Source of the DNA: Lachnospiraceae bacterium OF09-6
GTDB taxonomy: Bacteria > Bacillota > Clostridia > Lachnospirales > Lachnospiraceae
DNA: 64,000 bases
Reading direction: 5' to 3'
Assembly: GCA_003435055.1 (NCBI GenBank)
Contig: QUMM01000002.1
Location: forward strand, 62,001 to 126,000
Numbering within the stretch: position 1 is the first letter of the stretch; each line of letters begins with the position of its first letter. The position numbers and the translations under genes were made by a program. The notes beneath the pieces are model-generated. The model was not told the DNA's origin, made no database searches, and saw nothing but the letters and a program-made list of their open reading frames with translations. Positions 1 through 9,272 of this stretch are shown in pieces.

Positions 1-29
1 CACAGTTCAACATGCCATTCTCTAAATAA
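1..29 (+). CDS. rplE: Ribosomal protein L5, C-terminal end only (partial)
   Basis: The first bases read in frame as TQFNMPFSK followed by TAA at 27-29. This matches the usual C-terminal end of bacterial L5 (…FGMPFxK), and L5 is the gene expected directly before a zinc-type S14 in the spc operon. Everything upstream lies outside the window, so the call rests on nine residues plus gene order. L5 binds 5S rRNA in the large subunit. Confidence 0.8.
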
Positions 30-74
30 TTGAATTGTTAACAGTCAATGTGATTGAATATAGGAGGAAATTTC

Positions 75-260
75 ATGGCTAAGACAGCAATGAAGATTAA
101 ACAGCAGCGTCCACAGAAATTCTCCACAAGAGAATACAACCGCTGCAGAATTTGTGGTCGTCCACATGCATATTTGAGAAAATACGGAATCTGCAGAATC
201 TGCTTCCGTGAACTGGCTTACAAAGGTGAAATTCCGGGAGTTAAGAAAGCTTCCTGGTAA
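75..260 (+). CDS. rpsN: 30S ribosomal protein S14, zinc-binding (type Z)
   Basis: This 61-residue protein has two CxxC pairs (C24/C27 and C40/C43) that form the zinc ribbon of the short S14 type. S14 sits in the head of the 30S subunit. The start at 75 follows a TAGGAGG ribosome site at 61-67; an in-frame ATG at 54 lies upstream of that site and would give an unlikely extension. It lies between the end of rplE and rpsH, the standard spc order. The zinc form is the normal housekeeping copy in Clostridia; zinc-free S14 copies, where present, lie elsewhere and respond to zinc shortage. Confidence 0.97.
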   Translation: MAKTAMKIKQQRPQKFSTREYNRCRICGRPHAYLRKYGICRICFRELAYKGEIPGVKKASW

Positions 261-316
261 GCCGATACAACTTGATTGGTCAGCAATGATCTGAGAATAT
301 AAGGAGGAAAATCCAG

Positions 317-718
317 ATGACAATGAGTGATCCTATTGCAGATATGCTTACAAGAATCCGTAATGCAAATACTGCAAAACACGATACAGTAGATGTTCCA
401 TCATCCAAAATGAAACTTGCTATTGCAAACATTCTGGTAGATGAAGGTTATATTGCAAAATATGACATCGTTGAAGAAGGCGGTTTCCCAGTTATCCGCA
501 TCACACTGAAATACGGTGCTGATAAAAATGAGAGAGTCATTACAGGTATTAAGAGAATTTCTAAACCAGGTCTTCGTGTACATGCAGGCAAAGAAGATAT
601 TCCAAGAGTTCTTGGTGGTCTTGGTGTAGCTATTCTTTCTACAAACAAAGGTGTTATCACTGACAGAGAAGCTCGTAAGCTTGGAGTTGGTGGAGAAGTT
701 CTGGCATTTGTTTGGTAG
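317..718 (+). CDS. rpsH: 30S ribosomal protein S8
   Basis: This 133-residue protein starts with the family hallmark [14 protein letters not shown] and ends with GGEVLAFVW, the normal S8 ends. S8 binds the central domain of 16S rRNA, and in Escherichia coli it also represses spc translation. AGGAGG at 302-307 is nine bases before ATG 317; a second ATG at 323 is possible and would remove two residues. It lies 56 bp after rpsN. No S8-like operator was recognised near rplE, most of which is outside the window. Confidence 0.97.
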   Translation: MTMSDPIADMLTRIRNANTAKHDTVDVPSSKMKLAIANILVDEGYIAKYDIVEEGGFPVIRITLKYGADKNERVITGIKRISKPGLRVHAGKEDIPRVLGGLGVAILSTNKGVITDREARKLGVGGEVLAFVW

Positions 719-795
719 GATACCCCGTAAAAGTTACTGAAAACAGAGAGAGACAATGCTCTCTCTCCGAAAATCTAAGTAAGGAGGACATTTGA

Positions 796-1335
796 ATGTC
801 ACGTATAGGAAGACTGCCTGTAGCAATTCCTGCAGGCGTTACCGTTGAAGTTGCGGAAGGCAACAAAGTTACAGTAAAAGGCAGCAAAGGAACTCTGGTA
901 AGAGTACTGCCTGCTGAAATGGATATCAAAGTAGAAGATGGTCATGTAGTAGTAAGCAGACCAAACGATCTGAAGAAAATGAAATCTCTGCACGGTCTGA
1001 CAAGAACACTGATCCACAACATGGTAGTTGGTGTCAGCGAAGGATTCGAAAAGAAGCTGGAAGTAAATGGTGTAGGTTACAAAGCAGCTAAGCAGGGTAA
1101 GAAACTGGTATTATCTCTTGGATATTCTCATCCAGTAGAGATGATCGATCCAGAAGGCCTGGAAGCAGTTGTTGACGGAAACGTAATCACTGTTAAGGGT
1201 ATTGACAAAGAAAAAGTTGGCCAGTACGCAGCTGAAATCAGAGAAAAGAGAGCTCCGGAACCTTATAAAGGTAAAGGTATTAAGTATGCTGATGAAGTTA
1301 TCAGACGTAAAGTTGGTAAGACTGGTAAGAAATAA
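796..1335 (+). CDS. rplF: 50S ribosomal protein L6
   Basis: This 179-residue protein begins [12 protein letters not shown] and carries the C-terminal L6 signature [11 protein letters not shown] (about residues 154-164). L6 has two tandem repeats of the same fold and sits near the sarcin-ricin loop and the L7/L12 stalk base. The start at 796 follows AAGGAGGA at 781-788. The gap to rpsH is about 77 bp. Its length is normal for the family and it appears intact. Confidence 0.97.
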   Translation: MSRIGRLPVAIPAGVTVEVAEGNKVTVKGSKGTLVRVLPAEMDIKVEDGHVVVSRPNDLKKMKSLHGLTRTLIHNMVVGVSEGFEKKLEVNGVGYKAAKQGKKLVLSLGYSHPVEMIDPEGLEAVVDGNVITVKGIDKEKVGQYAAEIREKRAPEPYKGKGIKYADEVIRRKVGKTGKK

Positions 1336-1352
1336 GTAAGGAGAGTGTGAAA

Positions 1353-1721
1353 ATGGTTAGTAAAGAATCTAGAACAGAAGTTCGTGTAAAGAAGCACAGA
1401 AGACTTCGTAATCGTTTTGCAGGTACTGCACAGAGACCACGTCTCGCAGTATTCAGAAGCAATAATCATATGTATGCTCAAATTATTGACGATACAGTCG
1501 GAAATACTTTGGTTTCTGCAAGCACACTTCAGAAAGAAGTAAAAGCAGAAGTTGAGAAGACTAATAACGTTGATGCAGCAGCATACCTTGGAAAAGTAAT
1601 CGCAGAGAGAGCTCTGGAAAAAGGCATTAAAGAAGTTGTTTTTGATAGAGGCGGCTTTATATATCAGGGTAAAATCAAAGCATTAGCAGATGCAGCCAGA
1701 GAAGCTGGTCTGGAATTTTAG
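1353..1721 (+). CDS. rplR: 50S ribosomal protein L18
   Basis: This 122-residue 5S rRNA-binding protein has the motifs [10 protein letters not shown] and [17 protein letters not shown] (residues about 15-45) and ends [16 protein letters not shown] at 1338-1343 lies nine bases before ATG 1353, while an in-frame GTG at 1347 would be only three bases away, so 1353 is preferred. It is 17 bp after rplF and is followed by rpsE after 11 bp, as in other spc operons. Confidence 0.97.
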   Translation: MVSKESRTEVRVKKHRRLRNRFAGTAQRPRLAVFRSNNHMYAQIIDDTVGNTLVSASTLQKEVKAEVEKTNNVDAAAYLGKVIAERALEKGIKEVVFDRGGFIYQGKIKALADAAREAGLEF

Positions 1722-1732
1722 GAGGTAGACAC

Positions 1733-2242
1733 ATGAAACGTGAAATTATTGATGCTAATCAGTTAGAATTAACAGAAAAAGTAGTGTCAATTAAGCGTGT
1801 TACCAAAGTTGTAAAAGGTGGTCGTAATATGCGTTTTACAGCCCTGGTAGTTGTTGGCGACGGCAACGGACACGTTGGTGCCGGACTTGGAAAGGCTGCT
1901 GAAATTCCAGAAGCTATCCGTAAAGGTAAAGAAGATGCTACAAAGAAACTTATCACTGTTGCATTAGATGAAAATGCAAGTATTCCACACAACTTTGACG
2001 GTAAATTCGGTGGATCTCAGATCGTTCTGAAGAGAGCTCCGGAAGGTACTGGTATCATCGCTGGTGGTCCTGCACGTAACGTACTGGAACTTGCTGGTAT
2101 TCGCAACATCCGTACAAAATGTCTGGGATCCAGAAACAAACAGAACGTTGTACTTGCTACACTGGAAGGACTGAAACAGCTGAAGTCCCCTGAAGAAGTT
2201 GCAAGACTTCGTGGAAAATCTGTTGAAGAAGTTCGTGCGTAA
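1733..2242 (+). CDS. rpsE: 30S ribosomal protein S5
   Basis: This 169-residue protein has the double-stranded-RNA-like N-terminal fold with the S5 signature [21 protein letters not shown] (about residues 29-49) and the C-terminal [19 protein letters not shown] segment. S5 contributes to decoding accuracy and lines the mRNA entry channel. AGGAGG at 1721-1726 lies in the stop/leader region after rplR. Length and motifs are normal. Confidence 0.97.
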   Translation: MKREIIDANQLELTEKVVSIKRVTKVVKGGRNMRFTALVVVGDGNGHVGAGLGKAAEIPEAIRKGKEDATKKLITVALDENASIPHNFDGKFGGSQIVLKRAPEGTGIIAGGPARNVLELAGIRNIRTKCLGSRNKQNVVLATLEGLKQLKSPEEVARLRGKSVEEVRA

Positions 2243-2261
2243 TTTGCACAGGAGGTAAAAA

Positions 2262-2444
2262 ATGGCAGATAAAGTAAAAGTTACACTTGTTAAATCTCCA
2301 ATCGGAGCTATTCCAAAGCATCGTGCTACTGTTGCAGCACTTGGACTGAAGAAACTGAACAAATCTGTTGAGCTTCCAAACAATGCAGCAACAATGGGAA
2401 TGGTAAAACAGGTTCAGCATTTAGTAAAAGTAGAAGAAGTTTAA
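2262..2444 (+). CDS. rpmD: 50S ribosomal protein L30
   Basis: This is a 60-residue protein with the short bacterial L30 pattern [20 protein letters not shown] near the N terminus and [14 protein letters not shown] at the end. L30 is a small large-subunit protein missing from some bacteria but usual in Firmicutes. It is preceded by AGGAGG at 2250-2255 and lies between rpsE and rplO as expected. Confidence 0.96.
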   Translation: MADKVKVTLVKSPIGAIPKHRATVAALGLKKLNKSVELPNNAATMGMVKQVQHLVKVEEV

Positions 2445-2477
2445 TTTAGATTGATATTAGAATAAGGAGGTGCCATG

Positions 2478-2918
2478 ATGGATTTATCAAACTTAAAACC
2501 TGCTGAAGGTTCCAGACAGAGCGATAACTTCAGAAGAGGTCGCGGACATGGTTCAGGAAACGGCAAAACTGCCGGTAAGGGACATAAAGGACAGAAAGCA
2601 CGTTCAGGCGCTACTAGACCAGGTTTTGAAGGTGGTCAGATGCCACTGTACAGACGTCTTCCTAAGAGAGGTTTCACAAACAGAAATACTCTTGATATCG
2701 AAGCAATCAATGTAAGCGCGCTGGAAAGATTTGATAATGATACAGAAGTAACAATCGATACTCTGATTGAGACTGGTATCATTAAGAGTGCCAAAGACGG
2801 TGTTAAGATTCTTGGAAACGGTGAACTTACCAAGAAGCTTACTGTTAAAGCAAATGCTTTCAGTGAAGGCGCAAAAGCTAAAATAGAAGCAGTTGGTGGA
2901 AAAGCTGAGGTGATCTAA
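2478..2918 (+). CDS. rplO: 50S ribosomal protein L15
   Basis: This 146-residue protein begins [13 protein letters not shown] and has the basic glycine-rich stretch [19 protein letters not shown] (about residues 20-38) typical of L15, a late-assembling large-subunit protein. Two adjacent ATGs exist; AAGGAGG at 2464-2470 is four bases from 2475 and seven from 2478, so 2478 is chosen. The stop overlaps the secY start in a TAATG, which implies coupled translation with the translocon gene. Confidence 0.96.
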   Translation: MDLSNLKPAEGSRQSDNFRRGRGHGSGNGKTAGKGHKGQKARSGATRPGFEGGQMPLYRRLPKRGFTNRNTLDIEAINVSALERFDNDTEVTIDTLIETGIIKSAKDGVKILGNGELTKKLTVKANAFSEGAKAKIEAVGGKAEVI

Positions 2919-4231
2919 TGTTAAAGACACTTCGTGATGCGTTTAAGGTTAAAGATATCAGAGAAAGAATGTTATATACATTTCTGATGCTCCTTGTTGT
3001 CAGATTCGGTTCACAGCTCCCGGTTCCGGGTGTGGACCGTAACTACCTGGCAAACTGGTTTGCAAATCAGACCGGTGATGCATTTAATTTCTTTAGTGCA
3101 TTTACAGGCGGATCATTTGAGAAAATGTCTATCTTTGCTTTGAATATCACACCATACATTACTTCATCTATTATTATGCAGCTTCTTACCATTGCCATTC
3201 CGGCACTGGAAGAAATGCATAGAGATGGAGAAGAAGGCAGAAAGAAGATTACTGCCATTACCCGTTATGTGACAGTTGGACTGGCTCTGGCAGAATCTCT
3301 TGCCATGACCATTGGTTTTGGAAGACAGGGATTGATTCCGAACATGAACTTCCTGACAGGTCTGACTGTAATTGCTGCAATGACAGCTGGATCCACATTC
3401 CTGATGTGGATCGGTGAACAGATCACAGAGCATGGTGTTGGAAATGGTATTTCCATTGTCCTGATGATTAACATTCTGTCCAGAGTACCATCTGATGTGG
3501 CTTCTCTGTACGAGTCATTCATCAAAGGAAAGACACTCGCCAAAGGTGTTCTGGCCGGTGTTATTATTCTGGCTGTTATTATTGTTACGATTGTACTGGT
3601 TATCTTATTAAGCGATGCAACAAGAAGAATTCCTGTCCAGTATGCAAAAAAAATGCAGGGCAGAAAAATGGTTGGTGGTCAGTCCACATTTATTCCATTG
3701 AAAGTAAATACAGCAGGTGTTATCCCTGTTATCTTTGCTTCTTCTCTGCTTAGTATGCCAAGTATGATTGCAGCGTTTGCGGGGATTTCTGAAGAAGGTT
3801 TAGGCGGAAAGATCATTGCTTCTTTAAGTCAGAACAACTGGTTTAATCCATCCAAGCCAATCTATTCCATCGGATTGATCATTTATGTCGCATTAATTAT
3901 CGCATTTGCATATTTCTATACATCCATTACTTTCAATCCAATTGAGGTTGCGGATAATATGAAAAAGCAGGGTGGTTTCATTCCAGGTATTCGTCCAGGC
4001 AAACCAACCAGCGATTACTTAAATAAGATTTTAAATTACATTGTACTGATTGGTGCACTTGGTCTTACGATTGTGGTATTGATTCCAATCTTCTTTAATG
4101 GAGTTTTCGGAGCATATGTATCATTTGGAGGAACTTCCATTATCATTATCGTTGGAGTAGTGCTGGAGACAATCAAACAGATCGAATCTCAGATGGTAGT
4201 TCGCAATTATAAAGGCTTTTTAAGCGAGTAG
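2918..4231 (+). CDS. secY: Protein translocase subunit SecY
   Basis: SecY is the 437-residue channel subunit of the Sec translocon, moving unfolded proteins across or into the membrane with SecE and SecA. The protein has about ten hydrophobic segments, the N-terminal pattern RMLYTFLMLLVVRFGSQLPVPG, the second-helix motif NITPYITSSIIMQL, and the cytoplasmic loop motif GGQSTFIPLKVNTAGVIPVIF. It starts within the rplO stop codon. It is the usual bridge between ribosomal genes and adk-map in Firmicutes. Confidence 0.97.
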   Translation: MLKTLRDAFKVKDIRERMLYTFLMLLVVRFGSQLPVPGVDRNYLANWFANQTGDAFNFFSAFTGGSFEKMSIFALNITPYITSSIIMQLLTIAIPALEEMHRDGEEGRKKITAITRYVTVGLALAESLAMTIGFGRQGLIPNMNFLTGLTVIAAMTAGSTFLMWIGEQITEHGVGNGISIVLMINILSRVPSDVASLYESFIKGKTLAKGVLAGVIILAVIIVTIVLVILLSDATRRIPVQYAKKMQGRKMVGGQSTFIPLKVNTAGVIPVIFASSLLSMPSMIAAFAGISEEGLGGKIIASLSQNNWFNPSKPIYSIGLIIYVALIIAFAYFYTSITFNPIEVADNMKKQGGFIPGIRPGKPTSDYLNKILNYIVLIGALGLTIVVLIPIFFNGVFGAYVSFGGTSIIIIVGVVLETIKQIESQMVVRNYKGFLSE

Positions 4232-4241
4232 ACAAAGATAG

Positions 4242-4280
4242 AGTGTACCGTTTCATCTGTACCGGATGAGATGGTGCACT
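4242..4280 (+). promoter_or_regulatory. Imperfect 16-bp hairpin between secY and adk
   Basis: Arm 4242-4257 pairs with 4265-4280 over 16 positions, with three G-U wobbles and a 7-nt loop. No run of T follows, so it is not a standard terminator. It could be an mRNA processing or stability element, or a protein-binding site separating secY from adk expression. The role is unknown. Confidence 0.55.
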
Positions 4281-4307
4281 ATATGTGTTTAATGGTAAAA
4301 AATATAA

Positions 4308-4970
<663 letters not shown>

Positions 4971-4971
4971 T

Positions 4972-5730
4972 ATGTCGGTATCAATAAAGTCTGCGAAAGA
5001 AATACAGCTTATGCGAGAAGCTGGAAAACGTCTTGAACTTGTTCATGCCAAACTGGAAGAATATGTAAAACCGGGAATTTCTACCAAAGACATTGACCGG
5101 TATGGGGAAAAACTGATCAGAGATATGGGATGTATTCCGAATTTCCTGAATTATAACGGTTATCCTGCATCCATATGTGTATCGGTAAATGATGAAGTGG
5201 TGCATGGAATCCCGAGTAATGAACATATTCTGATGGAGGGAGATATTGTCAGTCTGGATGCCGGACTTATTTATGAAGGGTATCATTCAGATGCGGCAAG
5301 AACTCATGCAGTAGGAAAGATATCCAAAGAAGCTCAGCAGCTGATTCAGGTCACAAAGGACAGTTTCTTTAAAGGAATAGAGTATGCCAGAGAAGGTAAT
5401 CACCTGTATCAGATATCTGCAGCGATCGGCGCTTATGCTGAGAGCTTTGGCTACGGAGTAGTCAGAGATCTGGTTGGACATGGAATAGGGACTCATTTGC
5501 ATGAGGATCCTCAGATTCCGAATTTTGCACAGAGAGGGCGCGGTATTCGCCTTGTTTCAGGAATGACACTTGCGATTGAACCAATGATCAATGCCGGAAG
5601 CTATGATGTCTGCTGGCTGGATGATGACTGGACAGTTGTAACAGAAGATGGATCTTTGTCAGCTCATTACGAGAACACCGTACTGATCACAGATGGAGAA
5701 CCTGAGATCCTGACATTAGGTCAGATATAG
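4972..5730 (+). CDS. map: Methionine aminopeptidase, type I
   Basis: Map removes the initiator methionine from nascent proteins after deformylation. The 252-residue enzyme shows the type I metal-site pattern: VNDEVVHGIP, DIVSLDAG, GYHSDAARTH, VGHGIGTHLHEDPQIPN and LAIEPM, supplying the two Asp, one His and two Glu ligands. It lacks an N-terminal zinc-finger extension. Its ribosome site AGGAG at 4961-4965 lies inside the end of adk, so the two are translationally linked. The partner enzyme def is in the same window at 13816-14298. Confidence 0.96.
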   Translation: MSVSIKSAKEIQLMREAGKRLELVHAKLEEYVKPGISTKDIDRYGEKLIRDMGCIPNFLNYNGYPASICVSVNDEVVHGIPSNEHILMEGDIVSLDAGLIYEGYHSDAARTHAVGKISKEAQQLIQVTKDSFFKGIEYAREGNHLYQISAAIGAYAESFGYGVVRDLVGHGIGTHLHEDPQIPNFAQRGRGIRLVSGMTLAIEPMINAGSYDVCWLDDDWTVVTEDGSLSAHYENTVLITDGEPEILTLGQI

Positions 5731-5751
5731 TGACAATGCCGGGAGGTAAAG

Positions 5752-6009
5752 ATGGATTATGAATTTGGAATGCTCGCCTGGTCCAGGGCAGGGCATGATA
5801 AAGACAAACTTTATGTAATCATAAAAACAGAAGGTGAATATGTATATCTTTCTGATGGCCGCCTGAAACCAGTAGAGCGTCCGAAAAAAAAGAAATGGAA
5901 ACATATTCAGGTCAGAAAAACAATACCGGAAGAACTGTGCAGTTTGACCGAGGAAACAATTAAAAATGAAGAGATCAGAAAAGTAATCAGGAGGTTTTCA
6001 AATGTCTAA
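5752..6009 (+). CDS. KOW-domain RNA-binding protein (L14e-like)
   Basis: This 85-residue basic protein has an N-terminal KOW/SH3-like stretch ([19 protein letters not shown], residues 7-25) followed by [27 protein letters not shown] folds occur in L14e, L24 and NusG, and proteins of this size are found between map and infA in many Clostridia. A clear GGGAGG site at 5741-5746 supports the start. The stop overlaps the infA start by 8 bp, so it is translated with initiation factor 1. A role in ribosome or mRNA binding is inferred; I know of no defined function. Confidence 0.85.
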   Translation: MDYEFGMLAWSRAGHDKDKLYVIIKTEGEYVYLSDGRLKPVERPKKKKWKHIQVRKTIPEELCSLTEETIKNEEIRKVIRRFSNV

Positions 6010-6220
6010 GGCAGATGTTATTGAAGTAGAAGGAACAGTATTGGAAAAATTACCAAATGCAATGTTTAAAGTAGAACTGGAAAACAAGCATGTGGTACTG
6101 GCTCATATCAGCGGTAAGCTGAGAATGAACTTCATCCGTATCCTTCCAGGAGACAAAGTAACGATTGAACTGTCTCCATATGATTTATCCAAAGGACGTA
6201 TTATCTGGAGAGATAAATAA
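6002..6220 (+). CDS. infA: Translation initiation factor IF-1
   Basis: IF-1 occupies the A site of the 30S subunit during initiation. The 72-residue protein is a single OB (S1-like) domain with the family pattern [21 protein letters not shown] and [16 protein letters not shown], ending RIIWRDK. It starts inside the KOW gene. A hairpin with a T run about 50 bp later (6274-6314) probably ends this transcript. Confidence 0.97.
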   Translation: MSKADVIEVEGTVLEKLPNAMFKVELENKHVVLAHISGKLRMNFIRILPGDKVTIELSPYDLSKGRIIWRDK

Positions 6221-6268
6221 GACATTTTAAAAATAATTCAAAAAATTTAAAAAAATTGAAAATAATAC

Positions 6269-6297
6269 TTGCAAAAAAGGTGCGCTGGTGCTATACT
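6269..6297 (+). promoter_or_regulatory. Sigma-A promoter for rpmJ/alpha operon
   Basis: -35 TTGCAA (6269-6274) and -10 TATACT (6292-6297) are separated by exactly 17 bp, in an AT-rich stretch directly downstream of infA. The -10 box lies in the loop of the inverted repeat 6274-6314. Confidence 0.7.
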
Positions 6298-6314
6298 CTC
6301 TAGCGTACCTTTTT
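6274..6314 (+). terminator. Terminator-like inverted repeat enclosing the rpmJ -10 box
   Basis: Arms 6274-6286 and 6302-6314 pair over 13 bp with one G-U wobble and a 15-nt loop, and the 3' arm ends in five T. It would terminate transcripts coming from infA, while the same DNA carries the promoter for rpmJ. Confidence 0.6.
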
Positions 6315-6372
6315 AGATAAAGGGGTTATTATGCCCTACAAGGCGAGTAAATAGGAAAGGAGGATTTAACAC

Positions 6373-6486
6373 ATGAAGGTTAGATCATCAGTTAAACCTA
6401 TCTGCGAAAAATGCAAAATCATTAAAAGAAAAGGTAGTATCAGAGTAATCTGTGAAAACCCAAAACACAAACAGCGCCAGGGTTAA
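6373..6486 (+). CDS. rpmJ: 50S ribosomal protein L36 (zinc type)
   Basis: This 37-residue protein begins [11 protein letters not shown] and ends HKQRQG, with the CxxC…C…H zinc-ribbon pattern of L36 (C11, C14, C27, H32). It follows AAAGGAGG (6356-6363), nine bases before the start. L36 is the last small protein added to the 50S. It is the first gene after the promoter at 6269-6297 and opens the alpha operon after infA, the usual Firmicute order. Confidence 0.97.
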   Translation: MKVRSSVKPICEKCKIIKRKGSIRVICENPKHKQRQG

Positions 6487-6807
6487 TCCGGCAATCCGTT
6501 TGTGGATGATTTGAACACGACTGCAGCATGCTTTGCATGCTAATGACAATATATGCGACGATGTATCCGGCAGTACTCTTAATGCTGGAGAGTTTACACA
6601 GCAGATACATCCCCTATATTGCTTCTAATACCGGATCATGTATATGATACGGAAAGGTCGTATTTCGCGGCTGGGTGCTGGAACAATTCCAGAACCCCAA
6701 TTAAAGACAATATAGCTGAGCACCGGGCAGCGCACAACATTTCAGACGTCTGGCTATGGCGGGCTGCGTGTGAACGGTAGCTTATGAGAAAATGGAGGAA
6801 AAATTAC
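6487..6807 (+). promoter_or_regulatory. Structured leader upstream of rpsM (no gene)
   Basis: This 321-nt stretch has no convincing reading frame but contains many helices. Seen directly: a 7-bp hairpin 6525-6531/6535-6541; an outer stem 6547-6553/6615-6621 enclosing 6560-6567/6604-6611; inside it, 6568-6572/6583-6587 and the crossing pairing 6575-6579/6589-6593, which together make an H-type pseudoknot; a hairpin 6631-6639/6644-6652; a hairpin 6673-6683/6687-6697; and pairing of 6722-6725 with 6775-6778 near the rpsM ribosome site. A ribosomal-protein autoregulatory RNA is the natural hypothesis, because S4 binds a pseudoknot upstream of rpsM in Escherichia coli, but the sequence is not recognised as that family. 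Confidence 0.6.
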
Positions 6808-7176
6808 ATGGCTCGTATTGCTGGTGTAGACTTACCAAGAGAGAAAAGAATTGAAATCGGTTTGACTTACATCTACGGTATTGGTAGAGTAAGCGCAAAC
6901 AAGATCCTGGAAGCAGCAAATGTAAATCCTGATACTCGTGTCAGAGATCTTACAGATGAAGAAGTTTCCAGAATCCGTGACGTAATGGATGAACATTATA
7001 CAGTAGAAGGTGACCTGAGAAGAGAAATCGCTCTGAATATCAAGAGACTTCAGGAAATCGGATGTTACAGAGGAATCCGTCATCGTAAAGGACTTCCTGT
7101 TCGTGGTCAGAAGACCAAGACAAACGCTAGAACACGTAAGGGTCCTAAGAAAACAGTAGCTAATAAGAAGAAATAA
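6808..7176 (+). CDS. rpsM: 30S ribosomal protein S13
   Basis: This 122-residue protein begins [26 protein letters not shown] and ends with the basic [18 protein letters not shown] tail that reaches the P site. S13 lies in the 30S head and contacts tRNA and the 50S bridge B1. GGAGG at 6794-6798 lies nine bases before ATG 6808; the in-frame ATG at 6784 precedes that site and is rejected. It is the first gene after the long structured leader. Confidence 0.97.
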   Translation: MARIAGVDLPREKRIEIGLTYIYGIGRVSANKILEAANVNPDTRVRDLTDEEVSRIRDVMDEHYTVEGDLRREIALNIKRLQEIGCYRGIRHRKGLPVRGQKTKTNARTRKGPKKTVANKKK

Positions 7177-7203
7177 TATAGGAAGAAAGTAGGTTAGTTT
7201 ATC

Positions 7204-7599
7204 ATGGCTAAAAAAGTTGCGAAAAAAGTGACAAAAAAGCGCGTTAAGAAAAACGTTGAACGCGGACAGGCACATATTCAGTCATCTTTCAATAACACAA
7301 TTGTTACATTGACAGATGCTGCAGGTAATGCATTATCTTGGGCAAGTGCCGGTGGTCTGGGATTTAAAGGTTCAAGGAAATCTACTCCATATGCAGCACA
7401 GATGGCTGCTGAGACAGCTGCAAAGGCAGCTATCCCTCACGGATTAAAGACAGTAGACGTATTTGTAAAGGGTCCTGGTTCAGGAAGAGAAGCAGCAATC
7501 CGTGCACTGAGTGCATGCGGTATTGATGTAACAAGCATCACAGATGTAACTCCGGTTCCACATAATGGATGCCGCCCACCAAAACGCAGAAGAGTCTAA
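7204..7599 (+). CDS. rpsK: 30S ribosomal protein S11
   Basis: S11 is a platform protein near the E site. This 131-residue copy has the core [18 protein letters not shown], the conserved [19 protein letters not shown], and the C-terminal [17 protein letters not shown]. The first 20 residues are unusually lysine-rich, as in other Clostridia. The ribosome site is weak (AGGTTAG about ten bases upstream), which suggests coupling to rpsM 27 bp before it. Confidence 0.97.
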   Translation: MAKKVAKKVTKKRVKKNVERGQAHIQSSFNNTIVTLTDAAGNALSWASAGGLGFKGSRKSTPYAAQMAAETAAKAAIPHGLKTVDVFVKGPGSGREAAIRALSACGIDVTSITDVTPVPHNGCRPPKRRRV

Positions 7600-7615
7600 T
7601 TAGGAGGTAATAAAG

Positions 7616-8209
7616 ATGGCAGTAGATAGAACTCCGGTCCTGAAAAGATGCAGATCCCTCGGTCTGGATCCTGTATATTTAGGAATCGATAAAAAGTCCA
7701 ATAGAGAATTAAAGAGAGCAAACCGTAAGATGAGTGAATACGGTCTGCAGTTAAGAGAAAAACAGAAAGCAAAATTCATTTACGGCGTACTGGAAAAACC
7801 TTTCCGTAACTACTATGCAAAGGCTGAAAGAATGCCAGGTATGACAGGTCCTAACCTGATGATCATGCTGGAAACAAGACTGGATAATGTAATCTTCAGA
7901 CTTGGATTCGCAAGAACCCGTAAAGAAGCAAGACAGATCGTTGACCACAAGCATGTACTGGTAAACGGCAAGCAGGTTAACATCCCATCTTACCTTGTAA
8001 AAGCTGGTGATGTAATCGAAATCAAAGAAAAGAACAAAGGATCTCAGAGATACAAAGACATCCTGGAAGTAACAGGCGGACGTCTGGTTCCAGAATGGCT
8101 GGAAAGCGATCAGGAGAACTTAAAAGGAACTGTAAAAGAACTTCCTGCAAGAGAAGCAATTGATGTTCCAGTAAACGAAATGCTTATCGTCGAATTATAC
8201 TCCAAATAA
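7616..8209 (+). CDS. rpsD: 30S ribosomal protein S4 (zinc-free form)
   Basis: S4 starts 30S assembly by binding the 5' domain of 16S rRNA, and in several bacteria it represses its own operon. The 197-residue protein has an S4 RNA-binding domain around residues 88-150 ([20 protein letters not shown]). The N-terminal zinc cysteines are missing; only C12 remains, so it is the C-minus type. AGGAGG at 7602-7607 precedes the start. Its place downstream of the rpsM leader makes it the obvious candidate to bind that RNA. Confidence 0.97.
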   Translation: MAVDRTPVLKRCRSLGLDPVYLGIDKKSNRELKRANRKMSEYGLQLREKQKAKFIYGVLEKPFRNYYAKAERMPGMTGPNLMIMLETRLDNVIFRLGFARTRKEARQIVDHKHVLVNGKQVNIPSYLVKAGDVIEIKEKNKGSQRYKDILEVTGGRLVPEWLESDQENLKGTVKELPAREAIDVPVNEMLIVELYSK

Positions 8210-8226
8210 GCATTAGGAAGTAAAAT

Positions 8227-8250
8227 CAGGACTCGCTGATGCGGGTCCTG
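8227..8250 (+). promoter_or_regulatory. 9-bp hairpin in the rpsD-rpoA gap
   Basis: Positions 8227-8235 pair with 8242-8250 (one G-U pair, 6-nt loop). No T run follows, so read-through to rpoA is expected. It may be an mRNA processing or regulatory element that adjusts rpoA relative to ribosomal genes. Confidence 0.5.
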
Positions 8251-8295
8251 GCTATAACCCTCAATTACAACAACCCAAAAGGAGGGGCGCAAGAA

Positions 8296-9255
8296 GTGTT
8301 CGATTTTAATAAACCAAGAATTGAAATTGCTGAGATTTCTGAAGACCATAAATATGGAAGATTTGTTGTAGAACCACTCGAAAGAGGATATGGTACTACA
8401 TTGGGTAATTCACTTCGTAGAATTATGCTTTCATCTTTGCCAGGTGCTGCTGTCAGCCGTGTGAAGATCGAAGGTGTTCTGCATGAGTTTAGCTCCATTC
8501 CAGGTGTAAAAGAGGATGTCAGCGAGATTATCATGAACCTGAAATCACTGGCGATCAAGAATACCAGTGAGACAAATGAACCAAAGATCGCTTATATCGA
8601 ATATGAAGGCGAAGGTGTGGTTACTGCAGCCGATATTCAGGTAGATCAGGATCTGGAGATCCTGAATAAAGATCAGGTAATTGCAACGCTTAGTGGTGGT
8701 CCTAGCAGCAAGCTGTATATGGAAATCACAATTACTAAGGGCAGAGGTTACATCAGTGCGGATGAAGGAAAGACTCCGGATATGCCGATTGGTGTAATCG
8801 CAGTTGACTCTATTTACACACCGGTTGAACGTGTAAATATGACTGTAGAAAATACCCGTGTAGCACAGGCTACAGACTTTGATAAACTGACTCTGGATGT
8901 ATATACCAATGGTACACTCGCTCCGGATGAAGCAGTCAGCCTTGCTGCAAAAGTGCTCAGTGAGCATTTAAGTCTCTTTGTTAATCTGTCTGAAAGTGCA
9001 AAGAATGCTGAGATTATGATTGAAAAAGAAGACAATGAAAAAGAAAAAGTTCTTGAAATGAATATTGATGAACTGGAATTATCTGTTCGTTCATATAACT
9101 GTCTGAAGAGAGCCGGTATCAATACCGTAGAAGAACTTTGCAACAGAACTCCGGAAGACATGATGAAGGTTCGTAACCTTGGTCGTAAGTCTCTGGAAGA
9201 AGTACTGGCAAAATTGAAAGAACTGGGATTACAGTTAAATCCAAGTGAAGAATAA
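8296..9255 (+). CDS. rpoA: DNA-directed RNA polymerase alpha subunit
   Basis: The 319-residue alpha subunit dimerises to nucleate RNA polymerase and its C-terminal domain contacts UP elements and activators. The N-terminal domain carries [28 protein letters not shown] (about 31-58). The C-terminal domain carries [23 protein letters not shown] and [15 protein letters not shown] start at 8296 is chosen because AAAGGAGGGG (8278-8287) lies just before it and the protein then begins with the family's [14 protein letters not shown]. Extension to an ATG at 8239 would run through the hairpin at 8227-8250. Confidence 0.96.
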   Translation: MFDFNKPRIEIAEISEDHKYGRFVVEPLERGYGTTLGNSLRRIMLSSLPGAAVSRVKIEGVLHEFSSIPGVKEDVSEIIMNLKSLAIKNTSETNEPKIAYIEYEGEGVVTAADIQVDQDLEILNKDQVIATLSGGPSSKLYMEITITKGRGYISADEGKTPDMPIGVIAVDSIYTPVERVNMTVENTRVAQATDFDKLTLDVYTNGTLAPDEAVSLAAKVLSEHLSLFVNLSESAKNAEIMIEKEDNEKEKVLEMNIDELELSVRSYNCLKRAGINTVEELCNRTPEDMMKVRNLGRKSLEEVLAKLKELGLQLNPSEE

Positions 9256-9272
9256 TACAATAGAATGATGTT

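Noticed and set aside
6487..6807. tRNA or small structured RNA gene such as RNase P RNA in the rpsM leader
   Set aside because: No cloverleaf with TTC arm or CCA end was found and no known RNA signature was recognised; a cis-acting leader fits better.
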